Position numbers and translations under genes: made by a program. DNA of 64,000 nt from DATDAH01 sp963823495 (GTDB lineage: Bacteria; Actinomycetota; Acidimicrobiia; Acidimicrobiales; DATDAH01): assembly GCA_963823495.1 (NCBI GenBank), contig CAWGLV010000001.1, forward strand, positions 1,922,001 to 1,986,000, read 5' to 3'. Positions 54,157-62,240 of the stretch are shown one piece after another. Position 1 is the stretch's first letter. Each line of letters opens with the position of its first letter. A model generated the notes under the pieces. It searched no databases. It was given only the letters and a program-made list of their open reading frames with translations, and was not told the DNA's origin.

Positions 54157-55121
54157 GCGCCATCGAGACCCCGATCGCAGGGAGGTCGGCCGGAGCCGGC
54201 GTCGAGGCGCCCCCGACGGTCACCGCGATCGTCGCCACCCGGGGTCGTCCCGAGCTCACCCGGGCCCTGGACGCGATCGTGGGCCACGACTACGGCGGCC
54301 GCCTCGACGTGCTGGTGGTCTTCGATCACTGCGAACCCGACCCCTCGCTCGCCCGGGCGGGCGTGGACGGAGACCGCCGGGTGCAGGTCCTCGTGAACGA
54401 GCGCACGCCCGGACTGGCCGGGGGGCGCAACACCGGGTTGCTGGCCGCCACCGGCGACCTGGTGGCCTTCTGCGACGACGACGACGAGTGGCGCCCCGGA
54501 AAGCTGCCGGCCCAGGTCGCGGCCCTGGACGCGCAGCCCCGGGCCCGGATGGCGACGTCCGGCATCGAGATCCGCTACGGGGACCGGCGGAGGGTCCGCG
54601 TCCCGGTGACCGAGACGATGACCTTCGAGGGGTTCCTGCACGACCGCCAGACCGAGGCCCATCCCAGCACGTTCCTGTTCGAGCGCGCGTTCCTGCTCGA
54701 CGAGGTCGGCTTCGTGGACGAGGAACTGCCGGGAAGCCTCGCGGAGGACTACGACTACCTGCTCCGGGTGGCCCGGCTCGGACCGATCGCGGTCGCCCCC
54801 GAGCCCCTGGTGACGATCCACTGGGGCGAAGCGTCCTTCTTCTCCCGTCGCTGGCAGATGACCTACGACGCGCTCGACCACCTGCTGGGCAAGTACCCCG
54901 AGTTCGCCGAACACCCCCGCGCGCTGGCGCGCATCCGAGGCCAACAGGCCTTTGCCCTCGCCGCGCTGGGGGACCGCTCCGGTGCCCGCCGACTGGTCCG
55001 GGAGACCCTCGGACTGCGGCGCACGGAGAAGCGGGCCTATCTGGCCCTGCTCATCGGCACCGGCCTGGTGAGCGGTGAGCAGGCGATGAAGGCCGCCAAC
55101 TGGTTCGGCCGGGGGATCTGA
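54153..55121 (+). CDS. Glycosyltransferase family 2
   Basis: 322 residues. The GT-A fold begins VTAIVATRGRPELTRALDAIVGHDY; NERTPGLAGGRNTGLLAATGDLVAFCDDDDEW contains the DxD metal/UDP motif, and the ED catalytic acid is in GSLAEDYDYLLR. The C-terminal helical tail carries no membrane segment. TTG 54153 overlaps the previous stop (TTGA) with GAGAGG upstream; other in-frame starts would lie deep in the preceding gene. It would add one sugar of the repeat unit. Confidence 0.88.
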   Translation: MSAIETPIAGRSAGAGVEAPPTVTAIVATRGRPELTRALDAIVGHDYGGRLDVLVVFDHCEPDPSLARAGVDGDRRVQVLVNERTPGLAGGRNTGLLAATGDLVAFCDDDDEWRPGKLPAQVAALDAQPRARMATSGIEIRYGDRRRVRVPVTETMTFEGFLHDRQTEAHPSTFLFERAFLLDEVGFVDEELPGSLAEDYDYLLRVARLGPIAVAPEPLVTIHWGEASFFSRRWQMTYDALDHLLGKYPEFAEHPRALARIRGQQAFALAALGDRSGARRLVRETLGLRRTEKRAYLALLIGTGLVSGEQAMKAANWFGRGI

Positions 55122-55125
55122 GGCC

Positions 55126-56076
55126 GTGGCCCCCCTCTCCGCCGACCACAGGGGAACCGATCCCGAACGGGGCGCCGGGGCCGGTCTCGGCTGGCGCCTG
55201 CGGCGGCCCGCCGTGCCCGCGGCCAAGTGGGCGCTGCGCCAGTTCGGCGTGCTCACCGCCGGTGGTCGCGTCCTCCCGGACTTCCTGGTCATCGGGGCCA
55301 AGCGCGGCGGCTCGACCTCGCTCTACCGCAACCTCGTCGGGACCGCCGGTGTCCTACCGCTCTTCCCCCGTCCGGCTCGGATCAAGGGCACCTACTACTT
55401 CGACATCGAGTACCACCGCGGGGAGCGCTGGTATCGATCCCACTTCCCCTCTTCGGCCATCCGGGATCAGGCGGCGGTCCTCGGTCCCGTCGCGGTGGGT
55501 GAGGCCTCGCCGTACTACCTGGCCCATCCGACCGCGGCCACGCGCGCCGCCGAGCTCGTTCCCACTGCTCGGATCATCGCCGTGCTCCGCGACCCGGTCG
55601 CCCGAGCACACTCCCACTACCAGGAGCGGGTCCGTCAGGGCATCGAGACACTGCCCACCTTCGCCGCGGCGATCGACGCCGAGGCCGGAAGGCTGGAGGG
55701 CGAGGTCGAGCGGATGCAGGAGGACCCGGGCTACGTGAGCTGGAACCACTTGAACTTCGGCTACCTGGCCCAGAGCGACTACGCGGCCGGTCTGCGCCGG
55801 TGGCTGGTCGCCTATCCCGCCGACCAGGTGCTCGTCCTGTGCTCGGAGGACCTCTACCGTGACGACGCCGGCGTGCTGGCCGAGGTGCGGGCCTTCCTCG
55901 GACTCGAGGACCGCCCGACGGGCGAGACCCGACAGTGGAACCGGACCGGTTCCTCGGACCTGGATCCCGGCCTCGCCCACGAGTTGACGGAGCGTCTGGC
56001 CCCGAGCGTGCAGGATCTCCGGGCCCTGATCGACTGGCCCGACGACCGCTGGGCCAGCACCGTCCCGGCTCGGTAG
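55126..56076 (+). CDS. Sulfotransferase-domain protein
   Basis: 316 residues. The 5'-phosphosulfate loop FLVIGAKRGGSTSLYRNLV and the 3'-phosphate motif IIAVLRDPVARAHSHYQE identify a PAPS-dependent sulfotransferase of the heparan/NodH-like type; the catalytic base is probably Glu or His in the central region. It lies 4 bp after the GT2 gene and is the last gene of the plus-strand arm, so the secreted polysaccharide may be sulfated (inference). It ends 14 bp from the convergent ligase stop. Confidence 0.87.
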   Translation: MAPLSADHRGTDPERGAGAGLGWRLRRPAVPAAKWALRQFGVLTAGGRVLPDFLVIGAKRGGSTSLYRNLVGTAGVLPLFPRPARIKGTYYFDIEYHRGERWYRSHFPSSAIRDQAAVLGPVAVGEASPYYLAHPTAATRAAELVPTARIIAVLRDPVARAHSHYQERVRQGIETLPTFAAAIDAEAGRLEGEVERMQEDPGYVSWNHLNFGYLAQSDYAAGLRRWLVAYPADQVLVLCSEDLYRDDAGVLAEVRAFLGLEDRPTGETRQWNRTGSSDLDPGLAHELTERLAPSVQDLRALIDWPDDRWASTVPAR

Positions 56077-56090
56077 CGCCGGCCACGGGC

Positions 56091-57335
56091 TCAGGCCACG
56101 GGTGTGGTCGACCCCCTGAGCCGCGGGGCCCGGATCGTGCCCGAGCCGGGAACCGCGGGGACGCGGGCCTCGCGATAGGCCACGGAGGCGGCCACGACCA
56201 GGATGAAGAGCTGATGGGGGATCTGACCGTAGAACAGCATCTCCAGCAGGCCCAGGACCAGTACCACGTGGGCGGCCAGGCCCAGATCCGTCGTGGGATT
56301 GCGCGTCCGCCACACGAGCACGCCGAACATGGTGAGCCAGAGGCCGGCGGCGATGAAGCCGTGGGAGAACATGACCATCCAGAACTGGCCGTGGGTCCCC
56401 ACCGACTGGGCCGTCTCCTCACTGGGGCGGGGAGCACCGTGGCCGAGGAACGGGGACTCCGCGGTGCGGGCGATCGTCTCCTCGTAGAGGATCGTCCGGC
56501 GTTCGTCGGAGTCCGCGGTCCGGCTGCCGAGCGCTTCGCGGACGGGGTCGCCCAGAGGAGTGGCCACCACCAGGGTCCCCACCGACAGCAGGCCCAGGAT
56601 GACGAAGACCAGGCCCCGCGACCGACCGCGACGGTTGCGGCGAAGCACGGTGTAGAGGGCCCCGATGGTCAGCAGGACCCAGAGGCCGCGGTTGAGTGAC
56701 AGCAGGATCGGCACCACCGAGGCCAAGAGGCCGATCCTGATCACGCGTCGGGAGGGGCGGATGCCGGGCACCGTGAGGGCACCGATGGCGAAGGGGGTGA
56801 GCAGCGCGATGGCCGAGCCCCAGCCGTTGGTGTAGAAGTACGGCGCCTTTGGCCGGGTGAGGACGCCGGTGAAGGACTGCTGCACCTCGGCGAACCCGGG
56901 GGTGATCATCGAGTGGACCAGCTCGTTGGCGGCCAGCTTCCCGGGGAGCACCGAGGTGACGGGCGAGGCGAACTCGACGTGCGGGAGCAGGATCCCCAGC
57001 CACCCGCCGGCAACCGTCGCCAGCCAGAGGACCACGACCATCCCGACGAGGCGGCGGACGCCGATCTTGGCCTCGGTGTTGGCGAGGTAGAGCCAGAGGA
57101 TCCCCCCGGCCAGGTACCAGCTGCTCCGCAGCAGGTAGCCCGCGAGGCGGTCGGCGCTGTCGATGCGGACCACCGATGCCGCCACGAAGCAGCAGAAGAC
57201 GGCGTACAGCGGGAAGCCGCGGGGCAGCTGGAGGTGGCGCTGGGCCACCAGCCACGCCGCCATGGGCACCGCCAAGGCCAACCAGACCACCCCCCCGAGG
57301 CCGAGGAGCCACCACAGCGGGTAGCCGGCGATCAT
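56091..57335 (-). CDS. O-antigen ligase/Wzy-type polymerase (5' end uncertain)
   Basis: At least 414 residues with about ten membrane segments and a long loop (residues about 130-185), as in Wzy_C/O-antigen ligase proteins. ATG 57335 is the first canonical start, but the frame stays open upstream and encodes RRRFLPAGWAVTA directly before it, which resembles the family N-terminus. No ATG, GTG or TTG occurs in that frame up to the kinase gene. A GTG at 57450, 6 nt after the kinase stop, opens a different frame with a basic start. A +1 shift around 57360-57410 would join them, so the gene may be frameshifted or contain a sequencing insertion. Confidence 0.82.
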   Translation of the reverse strand: MIAGYPLWWLLGLGGVVWLALAVPMAAWLVAQRHLQLPRGFPLYAVFCCFVAASVVRIDSADRLAGYLLRSSWYLAGGILWLYLANTEAKIGVRRLVGMVVVLWLATVAGGWLGILLPHVEFASPVTSVLPGKLAANELVHSMITPGFAEVQQSFTGVLTRPKAPYFYTNGWGSAIALLTPFAIGALTVPGIRPSRRVIRIGLLASVVPILLSLNRGLWVLLTIGALYTVLRRNRRGRSRGLVFVILGLLSVGTLVVATPLGDPVREALGSRTADSDERRTILYEETIARTAESPFLGHGAPRPSEETAQSVGTHGQFWMVMFSHGFIAAGLWLTMFGVLVWRTRNPTTDLGLAAHVVLVLGLLEMLFYGQIPHQLFILVVAASVAYREARVPAVPGSGTIRAPRLRGSTTPVA

Positions 57336-57365
57336 GGCGGTGACGGCCCACCCGGCGGGTAGGAA

Positions 57366-57397
57366 CCGTCGACGGCTCCCGACGGAGCCGTCGGCGG
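57366..57397. repeat. Strong 14-bp hairpin in the 5' region of the Wzy-type gene
   Basis: 57366-57379 pairs with 57384-57397 (one G-T wobble) around the tetraloop CGAC; the inner arms are GACGGCTCC and GGAGCCGTC. It lies exactly where the reading frame of the Wzy-type gene appears to change. It could be a pause element, an attenuator or a site prone to sequencing error. Confidence 0.75.
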
Positions 57398-57456
57398 GCC
57401 CGACGGTTGATGGCGGTCGTCGCCGGGGTCGGCGCCGTGGCCACGGCCACGACGAC

Positions 57457-58320
57457 TCAGATCCGGGTCGGCGCGGTGGCGGGGGCCGGGGCGTGGCCCG
57501 GGGTGGGGGTCCGCGCCTCGACCACCACGGCGCCGAGGAGGGGGGCGTTGGCCAACCGGAGGCGGCTGACCGCCTCGCTCAGCTCGGGCTCGGAGCTGTG
57601 GCGTGGGTCGACGGCGAGGATGACGGCGTCGGAGGCCGACGCCATCACGACCGCGTCGGCCGTCGACCCGACCGGAGGGCCCTCGATCACGATCAACTGG
57701 AACTCGCTGCGGATCGTGGCCAGCTGGTTGGCCAACCGGTCGGCGGAAACGAGCTCGGACGGGTCCGGCCCGGGGCGCCCGGCGGTGACGACACAGAGGG
57801 TCTCGATGCCGCTCCAGCCCTGGAGGACCTGGTTGAGGGGCCGGGTGCCGTTGAGCACCTCGGCGAGGCCCTGGTCGTTTCCGAGCCCGAGGCGGTCATG
57901 GAGGCGGGGCTGGTGCAGGTCGCCGGCGATGAGCAGAGCGTCCTGTCCCGTGAGCGCAGCCGTGGCGGCCAAGCCACCGGCCAGGCCGACGGTGACGCCT
58001 CTCTCGACCGCCGAGGTGACGAAGACCACTCGGGCGCCGGCCTCGGCGAGTCGGGGCCACAGCGTGGAATGGAGACGGCGAAGGGCCTCACCGGCCGGTC
58101 CGCCGAGGGCAACGGCGTCGAACGCGGGCTCACCGGCGTCGTTGGACAGGCGAGGGATGTTGCCCAGCAGCTCGACGTTCAGGCTGATCAGGGCGTGGGA
58201 GGGATCCCGCCGACGGCGCCGGTCGCTCGGCTCGGGCGCCGGCGCTGCGGTCGGTGGCTCCGGGGTCGTCGGCTCCGGCGATGGCGGGGCGGCGGCGGCC
58301 GGTTCGGGGCGCGGTGCGGT
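57457..58320 (-). CDS. BY-kinase/CpsD-like domain with degenerate nucleotide motifs, part of a frameshifted Wzz-kinase gene
   Basis: In this frame the coding signal runs from a Pro-rich linker (PEPTTPEPPTAAPAPEP) through ISLNVELLGNIPRL and RRLHSTLWPRLAEAGARVVFVTSA to the stop at 57457. This is the CpsD/Wzc C-terminal domain, but the only standard start in frame is GTG 58029, inside the domain; no start exists further up to beyond 58400. The upstream Wzz frame would join it by a +1 shift in the Pro-rich segment. The P-loop lysine is missing (VERGVTVGL in place of a GEGKST-type loop), Walker A' reads IAGDLHQP and the second acidic motif IEGPP, and there is no C-terminal Tyr cluster, so kinase activity is unlikely. 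Confidence 0.7.
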   Translation of the reverse strand, partial: TAPRPEPAAAAPPSPEPTTPEPPTAAPAPEPSDRRRRRDPSHALISLNVELLGNIPRLSNDAGEPAFDAVALGGPAGEALRRLHSTLWPRLAEAGARVVFVTSAVERGVTVGLAGGLAATAALTGQDALLIAGDLHQPRLHDRLGLGNDQGLAEVLNGTRPLNQVLQGWSGIETLCVVTAGRPGPDPSELVSADRLANQLATIRSEFQLIVIEGPPVGSTADAVVMASASDAVILAVDPRHSSEPELSEAVSRLRLANAPLLGAVVVEARTPTPGHAPAPATAPTRI

Positions 58321-59389
58321 AGGCAGGGGTGGGGACCGGGGCGCCGGGTCGCTGATCGCTCCGCGAGGGCAGGGCCGGGACGGCCTGCGGTCGGGCCGGT
58401 GAGGCGGGCGACGGCCCGGGTTCGGTGGCGAATCGGGGTACGGGCTCGACGGGAGGCGTGGGGGCCGGCCCGGAGCGGGCGGGGAGCGCGGAGGCCACCG
58501 CGGCCGGGCGCGGCATCTCGGTCGCCGGAGCCGGAGGTGTCGGCCCTGGTGGCATCGACTCGACGGCGGCCACCGCGGGAGGCGCGTCGTCGGTCGGGTC
58601 GGGACGGGAGCCGAGGTTCTTGCGCTCGAGCACGAAGGCGATCGTGAGGGCCAGCACGAGGCCGATGAGGGTGCCCCCGGTCACGTTCAGCAGGAGGCCG
58701 GGGCTGGACGGGCTGGTCGGGACCTCCGCCTCGTCGATGATCGTGCCGGGGTCCACGGTGTCGGACGTCAGGTCCTGGAGCTGGCGCTGGAGCCCGTCCT
58801 GGGCACCCTCGAGGGCCCGGAGCCGGCCGCTGAGCGCGGTGTACCGGGCCGAGCCCGGCGTCAGCGACTCGATCTGGGCCTCGACCTGGTTCATCTCCCG
58901 CGCGTTGGCCGACTGCTCGGCGACCAACTGCTGGCGGGCCTGGCGGGTGGCTTCATCGGCCTGCGACGCCCGGAAGTCCAAATAGGCCTGGGCAAAGGCG
59001 CCCGCCCCGCGGTATGCCGTCTCGGGGTCGGTGTGGGTGTAGCGGATGGCCAGGATGGTGGACTCGCCGACGGGGTCGACGCTGACACGGTCGAGCAGGT
59101 CCGACGCGGTGGTGTCGGTGCGCAGGCTCCGCTGGGCGAGGAGAGCCACCGCCGAGGACTGGGCTATGCCCCGCTCGGTGTCGATGTTGACCTCTTCGCT
59201 GGTCCCCGCGCCGGGATCGAAGATGGCGGTGACCGAGACGCGGGACTCCGCCGTGTAGACCTTGGTCGACAGCACGCTGTAGGCCGCCCCGAGCAGGGCG
59301 AAGGCGATGACGACGACGGCGATCAGCTTGCGGCGCCGACCCATGGCCGCGAGGTAGTCCTCGAACTCGACGAGGTTCTCCTGGCTCAT
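58130..59389 (-). CDS. Wzz-type chain-length determinant (upstream part of the Wzz-kinase gene)
   Basis: 419 codons in this frame. FEDYLAAMGRRRKLIAVVVIAFALLGAAYSV is the cytoplasmic start and first membrane helix, a periplasmic coiled-coil region follows (residues about 50-205), and LLLNVTGGTLIGLVLALTIAFVLERKN is the second helix. Then a Pro/Ala-rich linker begins; the last 50 or so residues in this frame are probably out-of-frame reading of the kinase domain. Controls polysaccharide chain length. Its ATG overlaps the stop of a possible 16-residue leader ORF (59436-59386, ATGA), similar in arrangement to the leaders at 42920-43035. Confidence 0.82.
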   Translation of the reverse strand: MSQENLVEFEDYLAAMGRRRKLIAVVVIAFALLGAAYSVLSTKVYTAESRVSVTAIFDPGAGTSEEVNIDTERGIAQSSAVALLAQRSLRTDTTASDLLDRVSVDPVGESTILAIRYTHTDPETAYRGAGAFAQAYLDFRASQADEATRQARQQLVAEQSANAREMNQVEAQIESLTPGSARYTALSGRLRALEGAQDGLQRQLQDLTSDTVDPGTIIDEAEVPTSPSSPGLLLNVTGGTLIGLVLALTIAFVLERKNLGSRPDPTDDAPPAVAAVESMPPGPTPPAPATEMPRPAAVASALPARSGPAPTPPVEPVPRFATEPGPSPASPARPQAVPALPSRSDQRPGAPVPTPAYRTAPRTGRRRPAIAGADDPGATDRSAGARAERPAPSAGSLPRPDQPERRAAGQHPSPVQRRR

Positions 59390-59485
59390 GGCCCCCCGCC
59401 GTGCGGTCCGCGTGAGGTCCGCCCCTCGATGCTCATGGCCCGTCCTGTCGGCAGGGCCGGGCGGCCGGTGAGCTGCGACGCCGGC

Positions 59486-60937
59486 TCAATATGCGCCTTT
59501 GGACCACAGCACGGTCGGGATGGTGCGGGCCAGGATGCCGAGGTCCACCAGCAGCGACCAGTTGTGGACGTAGTAGAGGTCGAGCCGGGCGTACTGGTCG
59601 AAGGAGGCGTCGCTACGGCCGTGGACCTGCCACATCCCGGTGATGCCGGGCTTGACCCGCAGACGCTCGCGCAGCTCATCGTCCCAGTGGATGGCTTCGG
59701 ACGGCAGCCCCGGCCGAGGGCCCACCAGGCTCATCTCGTTGCGGATCACGTTCCAGAGCTGGGGGAGCTCGTCGAGTGAGGTCCGGCGCAGCCCCCGACC
59801 CACCCGGGTGATCCGGGGATCGTGGTCGATCTTGAACAGAGGGCCGTCGGCCTGGTTGAGCTCGGCCAGTTCGTCGCGCAGATCGTCGGCGTTCGCCACC
59901 ATCGTGCGGAACTTCCAGATCCGGAACGGACGGTTGCCCCGTCCCACCCGCGTCTGGCCGTAGAACACCGGTCCTCGGGAGTCGAGCTTCACGGCCAGCG
60001 CGGTCAGGGCGAGGATCGGGCTGAGGGCCAGCAGACCGAGGGCGGCGCCGGCGAGGTCGAAGGTGCGCTTGGCGGTCGCCCGCCAGCCGTTGCGCACGAC
60101 CGGTTCGACATACATGACCGGGAACGGCCCGATGGGCCGGACCCGCAGGCGGCGGTGGTCCACGTCGCGCAGGGTGGAGGTCATCTCCACGTGCACCCCC
60201 GCTTCGACGAGCCGCCGGAGCAGTCGGGTGGACAGCTCGGTGTCCATGGCGGAGGCGGCCACGAGCGCCGTGGTCGAACCCGAGGCCAGCGTCTCGGCGA
60301 CGAGGTGCTCGGCCACGGCCATCGGGTCGCCACCGGGGCCAGGGTCGATCACGGCGGCGACGCGGTAGCCGGCGGTGGGATCGTCGTCGAGGACCCGGCG
60401 CAGGGCGGCGGCCTCACCGTTGCGGCCGATGATGGCCACCTCCCGCAGCAGCAGGCCTCGGCGGCGGGCGGAGCGGAAGGCGGCTCGCGCCACCTGGCGC
60501 TCGGCGGTGACGGCCAGGGCGGCTCCGAGGGTCGCGGCGACCAGCCAGGAGCGCTCGGTGGTGACGGCCAGGGCCCAGCCCGTGGTCACCAGCGTCGTCC
60601 CGGTCAGGGCGGCCGCCGCGGCGATGCGGCGGACCTCCTCCCCCTGCAGCTCGGTGAAGCGGGCCTGGTAGAGGTGGGTGACGGTGCCGGCGGCGACGAA
60701 CACGACGCCGGCCACGACCGCCCAGGAGATCGACGGCTGTGGGCTGTTCTCGCTGAAGGCCGGCCCGACCAGGAGGAAGGCGAGCACGACGGCCAGGCCG
60801 TCGACCACGCGCAGCACGAGCTTCGAGTTCGTCGACAGGAACCGGTACCCACCCGCCCGGGTCGGGGACAGGGCCGTCCGCGGCGGGGTGACCGTCGCCG
60901 CTGCCATCGAGATCTCCGGCTCCGAAATCGCCGTCAT
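59486..60937 (-). CDS. Exopolysaccharide polyprenyl glycosylphosphotransferase (WbaP/WcaJ-type)
   Basis: 483 residues. Four N-terminal membrane helices and a CoA-binding-like domain (REVAIIGRNGEAAALRRVL) precede the C-terminal bacterial sugar transferase domain from about residue 285: KRTFDLAGAALGLLALSPILALTALAVKL, FRIWKFRTMV, RRTSLDELPQLWNVIRNEMSLVGPRPGLPSE and KPGITGMWQVHGRSD. It transfers a sugar phosphate to undecaprenyl phosphate, starting repeat-unit synthesis. ATG 60937 has GGGAG upstream; longer in-frame starts would include the regulatory palindrome. First gene of the minus-strand arm. Confidence 0.93.
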   Translation of the reverse strand: MTAISEPEISMAAATVTPPRTALSPTRAGGYRFLSTNSKLVLRVVDGLAVVLAFLLVGPAFSENSPQPSISWAVVAGVVFVAAGTVTHLYQARFTELQGEEVRRIAAAAALTGTTLVTTGWALAVTTERSWLVAATLGAALAVTAERQVARAAFRSARRRGLLLREVAIIGRNGEAAALRRVLDDDPTAGYRVAAVIDPGPGGDPMAVAEHLVAETLASGSTTALVAASAMDTELSTRLLRRLVEAGVHVEMTSTLRDVDHRRLRVRPIGPFPVMYVEPVVRNGWRATAKRTFDLAGAALGLLALSPILALTALAVKLDSRGPVFYGQTRVGRGNRPFRIWKFRTMVANADDLRDELAELNQADGPLFKIDHDPRITRVGRGLRRTSLDELPQLWNVIRNEMSLVGPRPGLPSEAIHWDDELRERLRVKPGITGMWQVHGRSDASFDQYARLDLYYVHNWSLLVDLGILARTIPTVLWSKGAY

Positions 60938-60981
60938 CGCCACGCTCCCACCAGAATCGTCCGCCTCGCGGCCGAATCGCT

Positions 60982-60993
60982 CACTTAGAGTGA
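60982..60993. promoter_or_regulatory. Shared polysaccharide-locus palindrome, copy 2
   Basis: CACTTAGAGTGA, extended here to the perfect palindrome TCACT-TAG-AGTGA (60981-60993), 45 bp upstream of the sugar-transferase start. Same 12 bases as copy 1 at 52997. Confidence 0.55.
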
Positions 60994-61087
60994 TATCAGC
61001 TCGCAGAGCGAAGAACAAGGCACTCTTCGTGGTCCATGTCAGCACGCGTGGTGCTGGTATGGCCACGAACGGTGGGATCCTGGGCGG

Positions 61088-62203
61088 TCAGACCACCTCG
61101 TGGAGCTCCCGGTACTCGCGACCCAGGGCCTCGGCGACCACCTCGTGGGTGACGTGACCGGCATGGGTGTTGATGCCGAGGGACAGGATGGGGTCGGCGG
61201 CGGCGGCGGGGATGCCTCCGGAGGCGAGCTGCACGAGATACGGAAGGGTGGCGTTGGTCAGGGCGAAGGTCGAGGTGTTGGGTACGGCCCCGGGCATGTT
61301 GCCCACCGCATAGTGCACGACCCCGTGGACCTCATAGATCGGCTCCTCGTGGGTGGTCTCGTGGATCGTCTCCACGCAGCCGCCCTGGTCCACGGCGACA
61401 TCGATGATCACCGCCCGTGGTTTCATGCCGGCCACCATGTCCTCGCTGATGAGGACCGGGGCCCGACCGCCGGGGACCAGCACGGCGCCGATGACGAGGT
61501 CGGCCCGCGCCACCGCCCGCTCGACGGTGCCCCGGTTGGAGGCCAGGGTCGAGATGCGGCCCTGGTGGATCTGGTCCACGAAGCGGAGTCGGTCGAGGTT
61601 CTTGTCGAGGAGGACCACCTCGGCTTCCATGCCGGCGGCGATCCAGGCCGCGTTCCAGCCGACGTTGCCGGCCCCGATCACCACGACCCGGCCGGGGGCC
61701 ACCCCCGGCGCGCCGCCGAGGAGCACACCCCGGCCACCGTTCTCCCGCTCGAGGTAGTGGGCGCCGATCTGGGTGGCCATGCGCCCGGCCACCTCGCTCA
61801 TCGGGGCCAGGAGCGGCAGCGCGCCGTCGTCGGTCTGCACCGTCTCGAGGGCCACGCCCGTGACACCGGCCTCGAGGAGGCCATCGGCCACCTCCGGGTA
61901 GGCGGCCAGGTGCAGGTAGGTGAAGAGGACCTGTCCGGGCCGATAGGCGGCGATCTCCTCGGGCTGGGGCTCCTTGACCTTGCAGATCAGGTCCGCCCGC
62001 TCGACCACCTCGGCCGCCGAGGGGACGATCTCGGCCCCGGCGGCGGCGTAGGCCGCGTCGGGGAGCTCGGAGTTGACCCCGGCGCCGGCCTCCAACAGGA
62101 CCGAGACCCCGTGCTGGGCGAGCTCCCGTACGCCGTCGGGGGTGATGGCCACCCGGTTCTCGTTGTTCTTCATCTCTCGGGGGACCCCGACCAGTAGCGC
62201 CAT
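61088..62203 (-). CDS. ald: Alanine dehydrogenase
   Basis: 371 residues. Reversible NAD-dependent deamination of L-alanine to pyruvate. The N-terminus LVGVPREMKNNENRVAITPDGV, substrate residues in AELICKVKEP-like LICKVKEPQPEE, TYLHLAAYPE, the NAD fold VVVIGAGNVGWNAAWIAAGM, and DVAVDQGGCVETIHETTHEEPIY with VGNMPGAVPNTSTFALTNATLPY are typical Ald blocks. ATG 62203 gives the family-length N-terminus; ATG 62218 lies 5 nt after a TAACCG box and may be the true, leaderless start. Divergent from the hydroxyacid dehydrogenase. Confidence 0.95.
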   Translation of the reverse strand: MALLVGVPREMKNNENRVAITPDGVRELAQHGVSVLLEAGAGVNSELPDAAYAAAGAEIVPSAAEVVERADLICKVKEPQPEEIAAYRPGQVLFTYLHLAAYPEVADGLLEAGVTGVALETVQTDDGALPLLAPMSEVAGRMATQIGAHYLERENGGRGVLLGGAPGVAPGRVVVIGAGNVGWNAAWIAAGMEAEVVLLDKNLDRLRFVDQIHQGRISTLASNRGTVERAVARADLVIGAVLVPGGRAPVLISEDMVAGMKPRAVIIDVAVDQGGCVETIHETTHEEPIYEVHGVVHYAVGNMPGAVPNTSTFALTNATLPYLVQLASGGIPAAAADPILSLGINTHAGHVTHEVVAEALGREYRELHEVV

Positions 62204-62227
62204 TCCCAACTCTGCCATTTCCACGGT

Positions 62228-62240
62228 TAGCTTGCCGACG
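62228..62240 (+). promoter_or_regulatory. Leaderless promoter of the 2-hydroxyacid dehydrogenase gene
   Basis: TAGCTT 62228-62233, 7 nt, ATG 62241. It overlaps a minus-strand TAACCG candidate for ald. Confidence 0.5.
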
